Below, one piece after another: positions 23,565-30,865 of a DNA stretch of 35,818 nt; the stretch's first letter is position 1, and the number at the start of each line of letters is the position of its first letter. Made by a program: the position numbers and the translations under genes. Location of the stretch: positions 1 through 35,818 of the forward strand of contig DAOUCV010000040.1 of the NCBI GenBank assembly GCA_034432095.1. The letters are read 5' to 3'. This DNA comes from DAOUCV01 sp034432095 (GTDB lineage: Bacteria > Chloroflexota > Dehalococcoidia > Dehalococcoidales > UBA2162). Under the pieces are notes generated by a model. It was not told the DNA's origin. It saw only the letters and a program-made list of their open reading frames with translations, and made no database searches.

Positions 23565-24503
23565 ATGCCTGAAGAAGTCTCAATGAGGGAGACCTACGGT
23601 AAAACCCTCGTGGAACTGGGCAGGGAGAACCCGGATATTGTGGTGCTTGATGCCGACCTGTCTAAATCCACGATGACAACCTTCTTTGCCAAAGAGTTCC
23701 CCGAGCGTTTCTTTGACTGTGGCATTGCCGAGCAGAATATGATAGGCATTGCCGCTGGTCTGGCATCCTCAGGCAAGATACCCTTCGCCAGCACCTTTGC
23801 CGTTTTCGCTCCCGGGCGTTGCTTTGACCAGATACGTGTATCAATAGCCTCTCCCAGGCTCAATGTCAAGCTGGTGGTCACCCACGGGGGTATCAGCGTC
23901 GGTGAAGACGGCTCTTCGCATCAGGCAGTTGAAGACCTCTCCCTCGCTTCCTCACTGCCTGGCTTTACGGTTATTGTTCCTGCCGATGCCATTGAAACGG
24001 CCCAAGCCGTGAGGGCGGCTGCTTCCAACTGGGGACCTTTCTACATCAGGCTGGCTCGCCTCAAAACACCGCTGGTGTATAAAGATGACTACCACTTCAA
24101 GCTGGGGAAGGCGGTGGTGATGAGACCGGGCAAAGATGTCACCATAATTGCTATCGGCATTATGGTAGCCTCGGCACTTGAAGCCGCTGACAACCTCAGG
24201 AAGCAAGGCATTGATTGCCGGGTGCTGAATATGCCCACCTTAAAACCCGCTGATGAGGCGGCCGTTATTAAGGCAGCCGTTGAGACCGGAGCTATCGTGA
24301 CCGCTGAAGAGCATCTGGAGCATGGCGGGCTGGGGAGCACTGTCTCGCAGATTGTTGTCAAGAACCAGCCAGTGCCTATGGAGTTTGTGGCGATTAAGGA
24401 TACCTATGCTGAATCGGGCAAACCTGCTCAACTTTTAGAGAAGTATGGTCTGACAGCTAAAGACATTGAGCAGGCTGTCCGTACCGTGTTAAAAAGGAAA
24501 TGA
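23565..24503 (+). CDS. Transketolase, C-terminal subunit
   Basis: A 312-residue partner of the upstream half. The pyrimidine-binding domain shows VVLDADLSKSTMTTFF, the catalytic-type glutamate in GIAEQNMIGIAAGLAS, and THGGISVGEDGSSHQAVEDLSL; the C-terminal domain shows GIMVASALEAADNL and VTAEEHLEHGGLGSTV. With the N subunit it forms the active site for two-carbon transfer between sugar phosphates. Start ATG 23565, 1 nt after the stop of the intact upstream frame, which argues for coupled translation of the original gene pair. The gap after it (24504-24616) holds only a weak GGC/GCC hairpin with TTTTT near 24571-24577. Confidence 0.94.
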   Translation: MPEEVSMRETYGKTLVELGRENPDIVVLDADLSKSTMTTFFAKEFPERFFDCGIAEQNMIGIAAGLASSGKIPFASTFAVFAPGRCFDQIRVSIASPRLNVKLVVTHGGISVGEDGSSHQAVEDLSLASSLPGFTVIVPADAIETAQAVRAAASNWGPFYIRLARLKTPLVYKDDYHFKLGKAVVMRPGKDVTIIAIGIMVASALEAADNLRKQGIDCRVLNMPTLKPADEAAVIKAAVETGAIVTAEEHLEHGGLGSTVSQIVVKNQPVPMEFVAIKDTYAESGKPAQLLEKYGLTAKDIEQAVRTVLKRK

Positions 24504-24616
24504 ATTAAGCTACTGAGGACTGGAAGCGAAAGAGTAAAAGCAAGGTATTAAAAACTATCACTTCGGGCGAGCGCTGCCTTTTTCGGGGGCATAGGACGTC
24601 TGGAAGAGAGTGAAGC

Positions 24617-25183
24617 CTAAGCCTTGAGCACCGCTGTCCGCCTCGTCCTGAGGAAATGAGTGAAACCCACCAGACAGGGCAAGCCCATGCTGTAGATTAT
24701 CAGTGTTCCAGGGAATCCCATCAACCAGCATACCAGCGGTAGCGGGACAAACAGGAAGACGCTGGCTAGCGTAACATTTTTCTTAATAGCCAGTACCGCC
24801 AGTGTCGGTCCAGCCAGGATTAGCATTGGCTGAGTCATTAGAGTTGTCAGTACCCCGATAGCCGTGCTCTCTCCCCTTCCACCCCTGAAGCCCAGGAAAA
24901 CTGGCCAGTTATGACCGATGACGGCAGCCGCCCCGACACTCAGGATGGCTAGCTGAGGGATGCTGACTGCCTGGGCAATAAGGACAGGTATTGCTCCTTT
25001 GGTAGCGTCGATGAAGAATACGCTTACCCCTGTCTTGTGCCCCAACTCATGATAGGCGTTGCGGGCGCCCATGTTGCCATCGCCCAGTTGCCGGATGTCT
25101 TTGCCTTTAAGCAGACGCCCGGCGATATAGGCAGTGGGGATTGAACCCAGAATATAACCTAGAAAAACTATCAACCAGGGCAT
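24617..25183 (-). CDS. PlsY-like acyltransferase, copy 2
   Basis: A 188-residue membrane protein of the PlsY family: LGSIPTAYIAGRLLKGKDI, DGNMGARNAYHELG, and IGHNWPVFLGFRGGRGESTA. In the third motif the usual GGKGVAT is GGRGEST, so two conserved positions differ both from the family and from copy 1 at 16648-17355. The start is ATG 25183; the open frame continues upstream to 25225 but that part is tRNA-Leu sequence. It may be a paralogue with another acyl donor or acceptor; the standard PlsY role is more safely given to copy 1. Confidence 0.85.
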   Translation of the reverse strand: MPWLIVFLGYILGSIPTAYIAGRLLKGKDIRQLGDGNMGARNAYHELGHKTGVSVFFIDATKGAIPVLIAQAVSIPQLAILSVGAAAVIGHNWPVFLGFRGGRGESTAIGVLTTLMTQPMLILAGPTLAVLAIKKNVTLASVFLFVPLPLVCWLMGFPGTLIIYSMGLPCLVGFTHFLRTRRTAVLKA

Positions 25184-25195
25184 ATCTTTTCTCTC

Positions 25196-25280
25196 TGGTG
25201 CCGGGAGAGGGACTCGAACCCACAAGGATTGCTCCGGCGGATTTTAAGTCCGCTGCGTCTGCCCATTCCGCCATCCCGGC
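25196..25280 (-). tRNA. tRNA-Leu (UAA)
   Basis: Minus strand, 85 nt including an encoded CCA (25198-25196). The acceptor stem GCCGGGA pairs with TCCCGGC, the T arm has GGTTCGAGTCC, and the anticodon stem GCGGA/TCCGC frames the loop CTTAAAA with anticodon TAA (25246-25244). A long variable arm is present, as expected for Leu. Confidence 0.95.
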
Positions 25281-25315
25281 GCACTTAAAATTGTAGAGCC
25301 TGAAATTGCGGTTGT

Positions 25316-25460
25316 CAATTCAACTAACTCACGAGTGAACGAGGGGCTACCGTCCCTCTTAAACACCCCAAAATTGAGAGGAAAAGGGGGCTTAAGCACG
25401 TCCCCCACGAAATCAAGATTTCTGGGGTAAGATTAAGGGAGTAAAGTTGTTGAATACCCA
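25316..25460. repeat. MITE-like repeat, copy F (degenerate)
   Basis: CCCTCTTAAACACCCC (25354-25369) matches copy C, and CCCCACGAAATC / GATTTCTGGGG (25403-25414 / 25417-25427) is a mutated form of the palindrome in copies A and D. The right end TTAAGGGAGTAAAGTTGTTG resembles the family's right end. It fills most of the 259-nt gap between tRNA-Leu and tRNA-Cys. Confidence 0.5.
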
Positions 25461-25539
25461 ATTTGCATCGAAAGCCGTTATGAGGTTATAATAGGCAACG
25501 GAACCGGGTGGAAAGCGGTGGTTTGGAGGGTCTTTAGGG

Positions 25540-25612
25540 GGCGACGTAGCCAAGTGGTTAAGGCGGGGGTCTGCAAAACCCCTATCCAGCGGTTCGAATC
25601 CGCTCGTCGCCT
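25540..25612 (+). tRNA. tRNA-Cys (GCA)
   Basis: 73 nt without encoded CCA. The acceptor GGCGACG pairs with CGTCGCC, with U73 as discriminator, as usual for Cys. Anticodon stem GGGGT/ACCCC holds loop CTGCAAA, anticodon GCA (25573-25575). T loop GGTTCGAATCC. Confidence 0.95.
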
Positions 25613-25680
25613 CTAATTTTAGGCGCCAGGATTTGCCCAGCGGAAATGCTCTGGTCAAGCGCCTGCGACGGAAATTCTCC

Positions 25681-25893
25681 CTATTTGAGCGGTATATCAA
25701 ACTTTGCCGCACATTGGTCTAAAAAGCGCCGCATTTCCAGACGTTTGGCGTCACCACTGACATAAATTTCTTCAAGCTCCCTAAGCTCTTCCTCCTGGAC
25801 TCTCAATAGTGAACGGCTGACGTTTGCCGCACGGTTCGCCTCAAGTTCGGTGCGCACCCGGATAATCAGTTCAATAAGTTCAGCTTCGGTCAT
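25681..25893 (-). CDS. Small hypothetical protein next to the selenoprotein
   Basis: A 70-residue, mostly helical and charged protein (LELRELEEIY-type heptads, RRFLDQCAAKFDIPL at the end) with no membrane segment. I do not recognise a family. Start ATG 25893 is preceded by GAGGGAAG at a suitable distance. It lies 37 nt after the stop of the selenoprotein gene on the same strand and is probably co-transcribed, so it may be a partner. One cysteine (C61) is present. Confidence 0.55.
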   Translation of the reverse strand: MTEAELIELIIRVRTELEANRAANVSRSLLRVQEEELRELEEIYVSGDAKRLEMRRFLDQCAAKFDIPLK

Positions 25894-25930
25894 GGGTGGC
25901 TTCCCTCGTAAAGACCAGGCTGGCTAGAGC

Positions 25931-27691
25931 CTACCGCCATGCGTCTATGCTGTAGACGGGTGCGGCTCCCCACATACCTCGGGGACCGCCGGTAATTTCA
26001 TAGCATATCTCTTCATCTGAGCCGCAGACGATGATGCAGTTGTCGCTAGGGGTATCTCCTGCCACCGGCACCATATAATCATCGGGCAGTTCTTTCCATG
26101 GCTTCCCTGAAGTTCTTTCTACCCCCAGCCAGCCATTTGTGGTTAAATCAACCCAGGAGCGGTCACGGTATTTTTTCAGAGGTTCAAAACTCTTCTTCCA
26201 GATGTACTCTAGCACCGCTTCTTTAGACTTAAAGCCAATATCATAAAGGTGCTGAGCCATTTCGTGAACCATAATGAATGTCCGTGGGCCCTCTCGTTCA
26301 CCCACCCAGATATCGGGCAGTATCCAGTCAAGCCAGTTATGCGGGCCAGGTATGCCTTTAACACCGAGTTTCCTAGCCATGCCGCCGTGACCGCTCTTCT
26401 GAAGTGCCCGGTACCCACCGGGTGAGAACTGGGCACCGTTTAAGCCGCCTTCCGTGGTCATGACCATAGCAATGCTTTCATCCTTTCTGAAGCCGAACTG
26501 CTCGTTTAAGCCTTTCCAGCCGGGCGGTAGCTTATCCGCACATTCGGCAAAGGCCAGCCCTCCTCGGTTGATCGGGCTGCCGATGCTGCTCATCCGGTTG
26601 ATGCCGGGAATTGCACCGCCAAGGTTACGCGCCATTATCTGATAGGAACGGCCGATAACCGAGTTAGCCGGGTTGCCGGGACCGAGCATACCGAGACCGG
26701 AGTTCATTCCTATCTCCTTGGCAATCGGACCGCTGACGCAAATCCACTGATTGTTGAAGACAGTGGTACCGGTAGGGACCCCTGATTCAGCAATCGCCAG
26801 TACCACAGGCAGGTGCTCCGGCTTACACCCAGCCATCACGGCGTTAATCGCCACCTTTTCTACGGTAGCCGTCCAGTTCCTGGGCTGGAACCGCACCACA
26901 TCACCCTTCTTTATTACCCTGTCAAACCGCCCCGCTCTATCAGACTGGTAGGTTATCAACTCGTCCGGTTTGTGGCTGGTGCCTTTGAGCATCTCCGCCA
27001 CACGCTCCTCGGTGGGGACTACTATCGGGAGACCGTCCGTATAGATGGCGATAGGAGCATTTAGCGGTTCGGGAACGTGCATTGTCTGCTGGTAAAACTC
27101 CTCGGCTTCCTCAAGGGTCCCCTCAAAGAGCACCCTCTCCTGCGAGGGAGTATACAGGCCGCTTTCTTTTTCCTTTTCAGTCAGAGGACGGGTGAGGGCG
27201 TCAAGCATGGGCTTAATCCACTGGTCAACGTCCTCCGGCCCGGGAAGTGTTCGCGAGGCGGGTAAATATCGTACATGGGGAACGCCGGCGGCCAGCGCCT
27301 CCTGTTTGACCATCTCATGCTGGTCTGCCAGGTCTACAATCACCGTCGGAATGCCGGCTTTTTCAAGCTTGGCAATGTAGGGCAACTGCCCCCACACGGC
27401 ACCACTTCACCAGCATACCGCCAGTATTACCGCATCAGTGGTCTTCATCTCCTCTTCGGTCAATTCGACCGGCATAGGGGTGTACGACTTCTTGGTTGTC
27501 CAGTTAACATTGGGATAATCTTTCTTCAACCGCCTTTCCAGGGCTATGGTGATATCCGGCTCGCCGGTGATGCTGAAATGGATGGTCTTGCCGTCAAGGG
27601 TATCAAGACGCGGTGCCAGAGGATATGTTTTCACCGGTAGCTGTATTCCAACAGGATTAAGACATTTATATACTCTACCTTTTTCAGCCAT
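25931..27691 (-). CDS. UGSC-like selenoprotein, 586 residues, Sec at codon 95 (in-frame TGA)
   Basis: ATG 27691 (AAGGAG upstream) opens a frame that meets TGA at 27409-27407 and continues in the same frame, with no other stop, to 25931. The N-terminal 125 residues resemble the UGSC (seleno)protein family: TLDGKTIHFSITGEPD, a Lys/Pro-rich stretch, then TDAVILAVCW-U-SGAVWGQL and LEKAGIPTVIVD, where the family has selenocysteine in a UGSC motif. Here the motif is C93-W94-U95-S-G-A, so the resolving cysteine would precede Sec. A hairpin with a GU loop follows the TGA. The remaining 460 residues form a conserved-looking domain (NAVMAGCKPEH at 283-293, NSGLGMLGPGNPANSVIGR at 330-348, HEMAQHLYDIGF) that I cannot name. 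No signal peptide; probably a cytoplasmic redox enzyme. Treating it as two genes, or as a pseudogene, is the alternative. Confidence 0.75.
27376..27409 (-). promoter_or_regulatory. Candidate bacterial SECIS element after the in-frame UGA
   Basis: Counting from the base after UGA, nt 11-17 (UGUGGGG) pair with nt 25-31 (CCCUACA), with one G-U pair. G18 is bulged, C19-G24 closes an apical loop AGUU, and its G and U are at +21 and +22. In E. coli fdhF the SelB-contacting loop G and U lie at nearly the same distance from UGA. The base pairs are seen directly; SelB binding is inferred. Confidence 0.6.
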
Positions 27692-27727
27692 TTTTCACGC
27701 TCCTTAGGTCATTATTCTTGATGATAA

Positions 27728-27757
27728 AGTGTAACCCTTCTCCTGAAAATTTGTCAA
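27728..27757 (-). promoter_or_regulatory. Promoter of the selenoprotein gene
   Basis: Minus strand: perfect TTGACA (27757-27752) and TACACT (27733-27728), 18 nt apart, 36 nt before the start codon. Its -35 overlaps the -35 of the divergent nadA promoter. Confidence 0.55.
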
Positions 27758-27778
27758 CGCTGGAAAAATGATTATAAT
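27751..27778 (+). promoter_or_regulatory. nadA promoter
   Basis: TTGTCA (27751-27756), 16-nt spacer and perfect TATAAT (27773-27778), just 15 nt before the nadA start, so the leader is very short. Confidence 0.6.
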
Positions 27779-27793
27779 TTAGGATGAGTAAGG

Positions 27794-28735
27794 ATGCCCA
27801 GGAATGGAGGATGGCCGATATTGAAAAATCCCAGTGCGGCACTGGTAGAGAAGATTGAAAACCTCAAAAGAAGGAGAAACGCCGTTCTCCTGGCGCACAA
27901 CTATCAACCCGGTGAAGTCCAGGATATAGCTGACTTCGTTGGGGACTCGCTGGAGCTCATTCAGCAGGCTACCGCAAACGAGGCTGATGTTATTATTCTT
28001 GGAGGGGTTCAATGCATAGCCGAGACAATCGCTATTGTCTGCCCCGATAAAGTGGTGCTCCTCCCCGATATGAATGCCGGCTGCACACTGGCTAATATGA
28101 TTACTCCGGAACGTCTGCGGGAGAAAAAGCAACGATACCCCGGGGCTAAGGTAGTCTCCTATATCAATACCCCGGCAGCCGTCAAAGCCGAGTCTGATGT
28201 CTGTTATGCCGAGGCTGATGCGGTCAGTGTCGTCGAGAAATTGCCGTCAAATGAGGAGATAATGTTCATCCCCGACCAGTACCTTGGCGACTATGTGGCT
28301 ACAAAGACCGGGCGCGATTTGATTCTCTGGCCCGGGTACTGTTCCCCTCACATCAAGATAAGACCGGAGGATATCTTAAGGCAGAAAGCGGAGCATCCCG
28401 GGGCTAAGGTAGTGGTCCATCTACAATGCATACCGCAAGTAAAAGCCCTCGCTGATGCCGTTTCAGGTACCGCCGGCATAATCAGGTTCGCTCGTGAAAC
28501 TGACGCCGGGGAGATAATTGTCGGCACAGAGACAGGTATATTGCACCGTCTGAGAAAAGAGAACCCGGGCAAGGTGTTCATACCAGCCACGGAACGAGCC
28601 GTATGTGCAACCATGAAGCTGGTGAGCCCGGAGAATATTCTGTGGTCACTGGAGAATATGGAGCCGCAAATAAAGGTGCCTGATGAAATCCGTCTTAGGG
28701 CAAAACCGGCTGTCGATAGAATGCTTGAGGAATAA
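27794..28735 (+). CDS. nadA: Quinolinate synthase
   Basis: A 313-residue [4Fe-4S] enzyme that condenses iminoaspartate with dihydroxyacetone phosphate to quinolinate for NAD synthesis. It has LLAHNYQPGEVQDIADFVGDS, cluster cysteines likely in MNAGCTLA, LQCIPQV or WPGYCSPH, and ERAVCATMKL, and the YINTPAAVKAESD motif. The chosen start ATG 27794 has AGGA 9 nt upstream. nadC lies 4 kb away on the other strand; nadB was not found in the window. Convergent with the phosphoesterase gene 10 nt downstream. Confidence 0.94.
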   Translation: MPRNGGWPILKNPSAALVEKIENLKRRRNAVLLAHNYQPGEVQDIADFVGDSLELIQQATANEADVIILGGVQCIAETIAIVCPDKVVLLPDMNAGCTLANMITPERLREKKQRYPGAKVVSYINTPAAVKAESDVCYAEADAVSVVEKLPSNEEIMFIPDQYLGDYVATKTGRDLILWPGYCSPHIKIRPEDILRQKAEHPGAKVVVHLQCIPQVKALADAVSGTAGIIRFARETDAGEIIVGTETGILHRLRKENPGKVFIPATERAVCATMKLVSPENILWSLENMEPQIKVPDEIRLRAKPAVDRMLEE

Positions 28736-28745
28736 TGGCAGGCTT

Positions 28746-29264
28746 TTACAGGTGGATAATGTGCACGTCCGCTCTGCCAGCTTCCAGTTCCAGTATGCCG
28801 ACGGTGCCCAGGCCTGGCTGATAGTTTAATAAAGTGGGACTTCCGGGGTTTATATAAAGGACACCATCACACCGTTCAACCACAACGCGGTGCTCATGGC
28901 CGAAAACGATAGTATCAGGCTTACCATACTTATCTTCCCCGGCAGAGATTCTGTTTTGCCGCCGTAAGGCTAGCCATAGTGGGGATATCGGGACGTGTGG
29001 TCCTTCATGGATGAGCCACAGTATGTGTCCCTCAAGCTCCAGGATATGTCTTTCCTGCACACGGGGGTCTGGTGCGGGATAATCGTCATCACCCAGTGCC
29101 GCCAGTACCGGGGCGATACGCTCCAGCTCATCCAGCACGGAGTGAGCGTAAATATCACCGGCATGCAGGATAAGGTCAACACCCTTAAATGTTTCCATTA
29201 CCTGAGGAGGGAGTTCCTTCCGTTCAAAGGGAATGTGGGTATCTGAGATAAGTCCAATACGCAT
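28746..29264 (-). CDS. YfcE/MJ0936-type metallophosphoesterase
   Basis: A 172-residue calcineurin-like phosphoesterase. Metal motifs are all present: IGLISDTHIP, LHAGDIY, GDDD (in place of GNxD), IHEGPH (in place of GHG), FGHEHR and INPGSP. Family members hydrolyse phosphodiesters such as cyclic nucleotides or bis-p-nitrophenyl phosphate in vitro; substrate here is unknown. The start is ATG 29264, with AGAGGTG upstream; the open frame extends to 29369 but that part has no family similarity. Confidence 0.88.
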   Translation of the reverse strand: MRIGLISDTHIPFERKELPPQVMETFKGVDLILHAGDIYAHSVLDELERIAPVLAALGDDDYPAPDPRVQERHILELEGHILWLIHEGPHVPISPLWLALRRQNRISAGEDKYGKPDTIVFGHEHRVVVERCDGVLYINPGSPTLLNYQPGLGTVGILELEAGRADVHIIHL

Positions 29265-29421
29265 AATCACCTCTTTTCTGATGTTTACGGTAGCTAATCT
29301 CTTAACCTGTATCTTGCTGGTGAAAGTCTTGGATTCCTCAGTTGAAAACGTCAGCTGAGAAATATTCACTCTAGTTTACCGCAAACGCTGTTCATTTACA
29401 AAGTGAGCGAAATTTCCGAGA

Positions 29422-29450
29422 TTGTTTTAGTCAGGCTATTACGGTAGAAT
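29422..29450 (+). promoter_or_regulatory. Promoter for the dtd-znuACB run
   Basis: TTGTTT (29422-29427) and TAGAAT (29445-29450) are 17 nt apart, 30 nt before the dtd start. Confidence 0.5.
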
Positions 29451-29480
29451 AGGCAGGACAAGAGAAGGGAGAGACAAGCG

Positions 29481-29960
29481 GTGAAGGTATTGCTACAGCG
29501 GGTTACCGGGGCTTCAGTTTCGGTGGCTGGTGAGGTGGTGGGAAGGATTGGTCGGGGGCTGGTAGTTTTTGTGGGAGTGGCTAGTGGGGATACCGAAAAG
29601 GATGTACAGTATCTGGTGCCAAAGGTAGTTAGTCTGCGTATTTTTGCTGATGAAGAGGGCAAGTTCAACCTCTCGGCTCTGGATATCAAGGGGGAACTGT
29701 TAGTGGTCAGCCAGTTCACCCTTCTGGCTGATACCAGAAAGGGGCGGCGTCCCAGTTTTGTTGGGGCGGCACCGCCGGCGCAGGCTGAAGCCTTGTTTGA
29801 GCAGTTTGTCAAGCAGGCCCGCCATAGTGGCTTAAAAGTGGAGACCGGGCGCTTCCAGCAATATATGCAGGTAGAAATCCATAACGACGGCCCGGTGACA
29901 ATAATGCTGGACAGCAGGGAGAAGTTTCAGGAAAGTGTCAATTGCAAACGCAATAAATAG
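29481..29960 (+). CDS. dtd: D-aminoacyl-tRNA deacylase
   Basis: A 159-residue cytoplasmic proofreading enzyme that removes D-amino acids and glycine from mischarged tRNAs. The active-site motifs SQFTLLADTRKGRRPSF and NDGPVTIMLDS (Gly-Pro cross-subunit motif) are intact, and the N terminus MKVLLQRVTGASVSV is typical. Start GTG 29481 after GAAGGGAGAG. It is about 10 residues longer than usual at the C terminus. znuA starts 20 nt later, so it heads the metal-transport operon. Confidence 0.95.
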   Translation: MKVLLQRVTGASVSVAGEVVGRIGRGLVVFVGVASGDTEKDVQYLVPKVVSLRIFADEEGKFNLSALDIKGELLVVSQFTLLADTRKGRRPSFVGAAPPAQAEALFEQFVKQARHSGLKVETGRFQQYMQVEIHNDGPVTIMLDSREKFQESVNCKRNK

Positions 29961-29980
29961 CAAAAAAGCGAGCCGTTTTG

Positions 29981-30838
29981 ATGAAAAAATATAAAATTCT
30001 CGTCGTCGCCGCTCTAGCTCTAAGCCTTGTTGCCTCAATTCTGGGAGGTTGCTCACCGGCAGAACCGGCTACTAAGCTCAAAGTAGTCACCACCACCTCC
30101 CTGATAGCTCAGATAGTGGAGCGGGTTGGGGGGAACACGGTCGACGTGGTCAATATTATCCCCCCCACCCAGTGTCCCGGGCACTTTGATATTAAGCCCG
30201 GTGATATTCAAAAGCTGGCTGATGCCGACCTTTTCCTCATGCACGGCTGGCAGGGAGAGAAGTTTTCTGAGGAGCTCATCGCCTCAGCCAATAATCCCCG
30301 CCTCACCGTAGTCAAGCTTGATGTTAAAGTCGACGATAATACTAACTGGATGACGCCACCAGTCCAGCAAGCGGCGGTCGATAAGGTCGCTAACGCTCTG
30401 TCCCAGGTAGATGCCAAAAACAGTGCCATTTATGGGAAGCTGGCCAAGGTGCTCAAGGTAATGATTGGGACTAAATGGACAGCGTTAACAGGGAGGCTGG
30501 ACAGCGCCAATTTGGAAAACATTAAGGTTATATGTGACGAACAGCAGGCCGGGTTCGTGCAGTGGACGGGGCTCAATATTATCGCCACCTTTGGTCGGCC
30601 TGAGTCACTGACACCCGAAGTATTAAAAGAACTGGTGGACAAGGGTAGAGAGGAAGGTGTTACCCTGATTATCGAGAACCTCCAGAGCGGGCATAATTCT
30701 GGGGCAGTGATTGCCGAGGAACTGAGTTGTAAGAGGATAACCCTTTCCAACTTTCCCGGTGGCTTTGATAATACTGAGACCTGGGAGAAAGCCATTGACT
30801 ACAATGTTAACCTGATACTGGAGGCAGTAGTTCAGTAA
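29981..30838 (+). CDS. znuA: Metal ABC transporter substrate-binding lipoprotein (ZnuA/TroA type)
   Basis: A 285-residue periplasmic or cell-surface binding protein with a lipoprotein signal: charged start, hydrophobic core ALALSLVASI and lipobox LGGC (C24). The TroA fold is seen in KVVTTTSLIAQIVERVGGN, a probable metal histidine in PGHFDIKPGDIQKLADADLF, HGWQGE, and NLQSGHNSGAVIAEE. The ligands differ somewhat from ZnuA and PsaA, so zinc, manganese or iron cannot be chosen. ATG 29981 is used; a TTG just before it would add one residue. It precedes the ATPase and permease genes. Confidence 0.85.
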   Translation: MKKYKILVVAALALSLVASILGGCSPAEPATKLKVVTTTSLIAQIVERVGGNTVDVVNIIPPTQCPGHFDIKPGDIQKLADADLFLMHGWQGEKFSEELIASANNPRLTVVKLDVKVDDNTNWMTPPVQQAAVDKVANALSQVDAKNSAIYGKLAKVLKVMIGTKWTALTGRLDSANLENIKVICDEQQAGFVQWTGLNIIATFGRPESLTPEVLKELVDKGREEGVTLIIENLQSGHNSGAVIAEELSCKRITLSNFPGGFDNTETWEKAIDYNVNLILEAVVQ

Positions 30839-30865
30839 ACTACCACCTCAAATGAGGGTAAAGAA

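Noticed and set aside
25184..25225. N-terminal extension of the second PlsY
   Set aside because: These codons belong to the 3' half of tRNA-Leu; the family start is ATG 25183.
25413..25712. Minus-strand open frame of 99 codons
   Set aside because: It runs antisense through tRNA-Cys and repeat copy F.
25931..27397. A separate 488-residue gene starting at GTG 27397
   Set aside because: It has no ribosome-binding site, starts inside a domain, and is in the same frame as the upstream 94 residues with only a TGA between them. One recoded gene explains it better.
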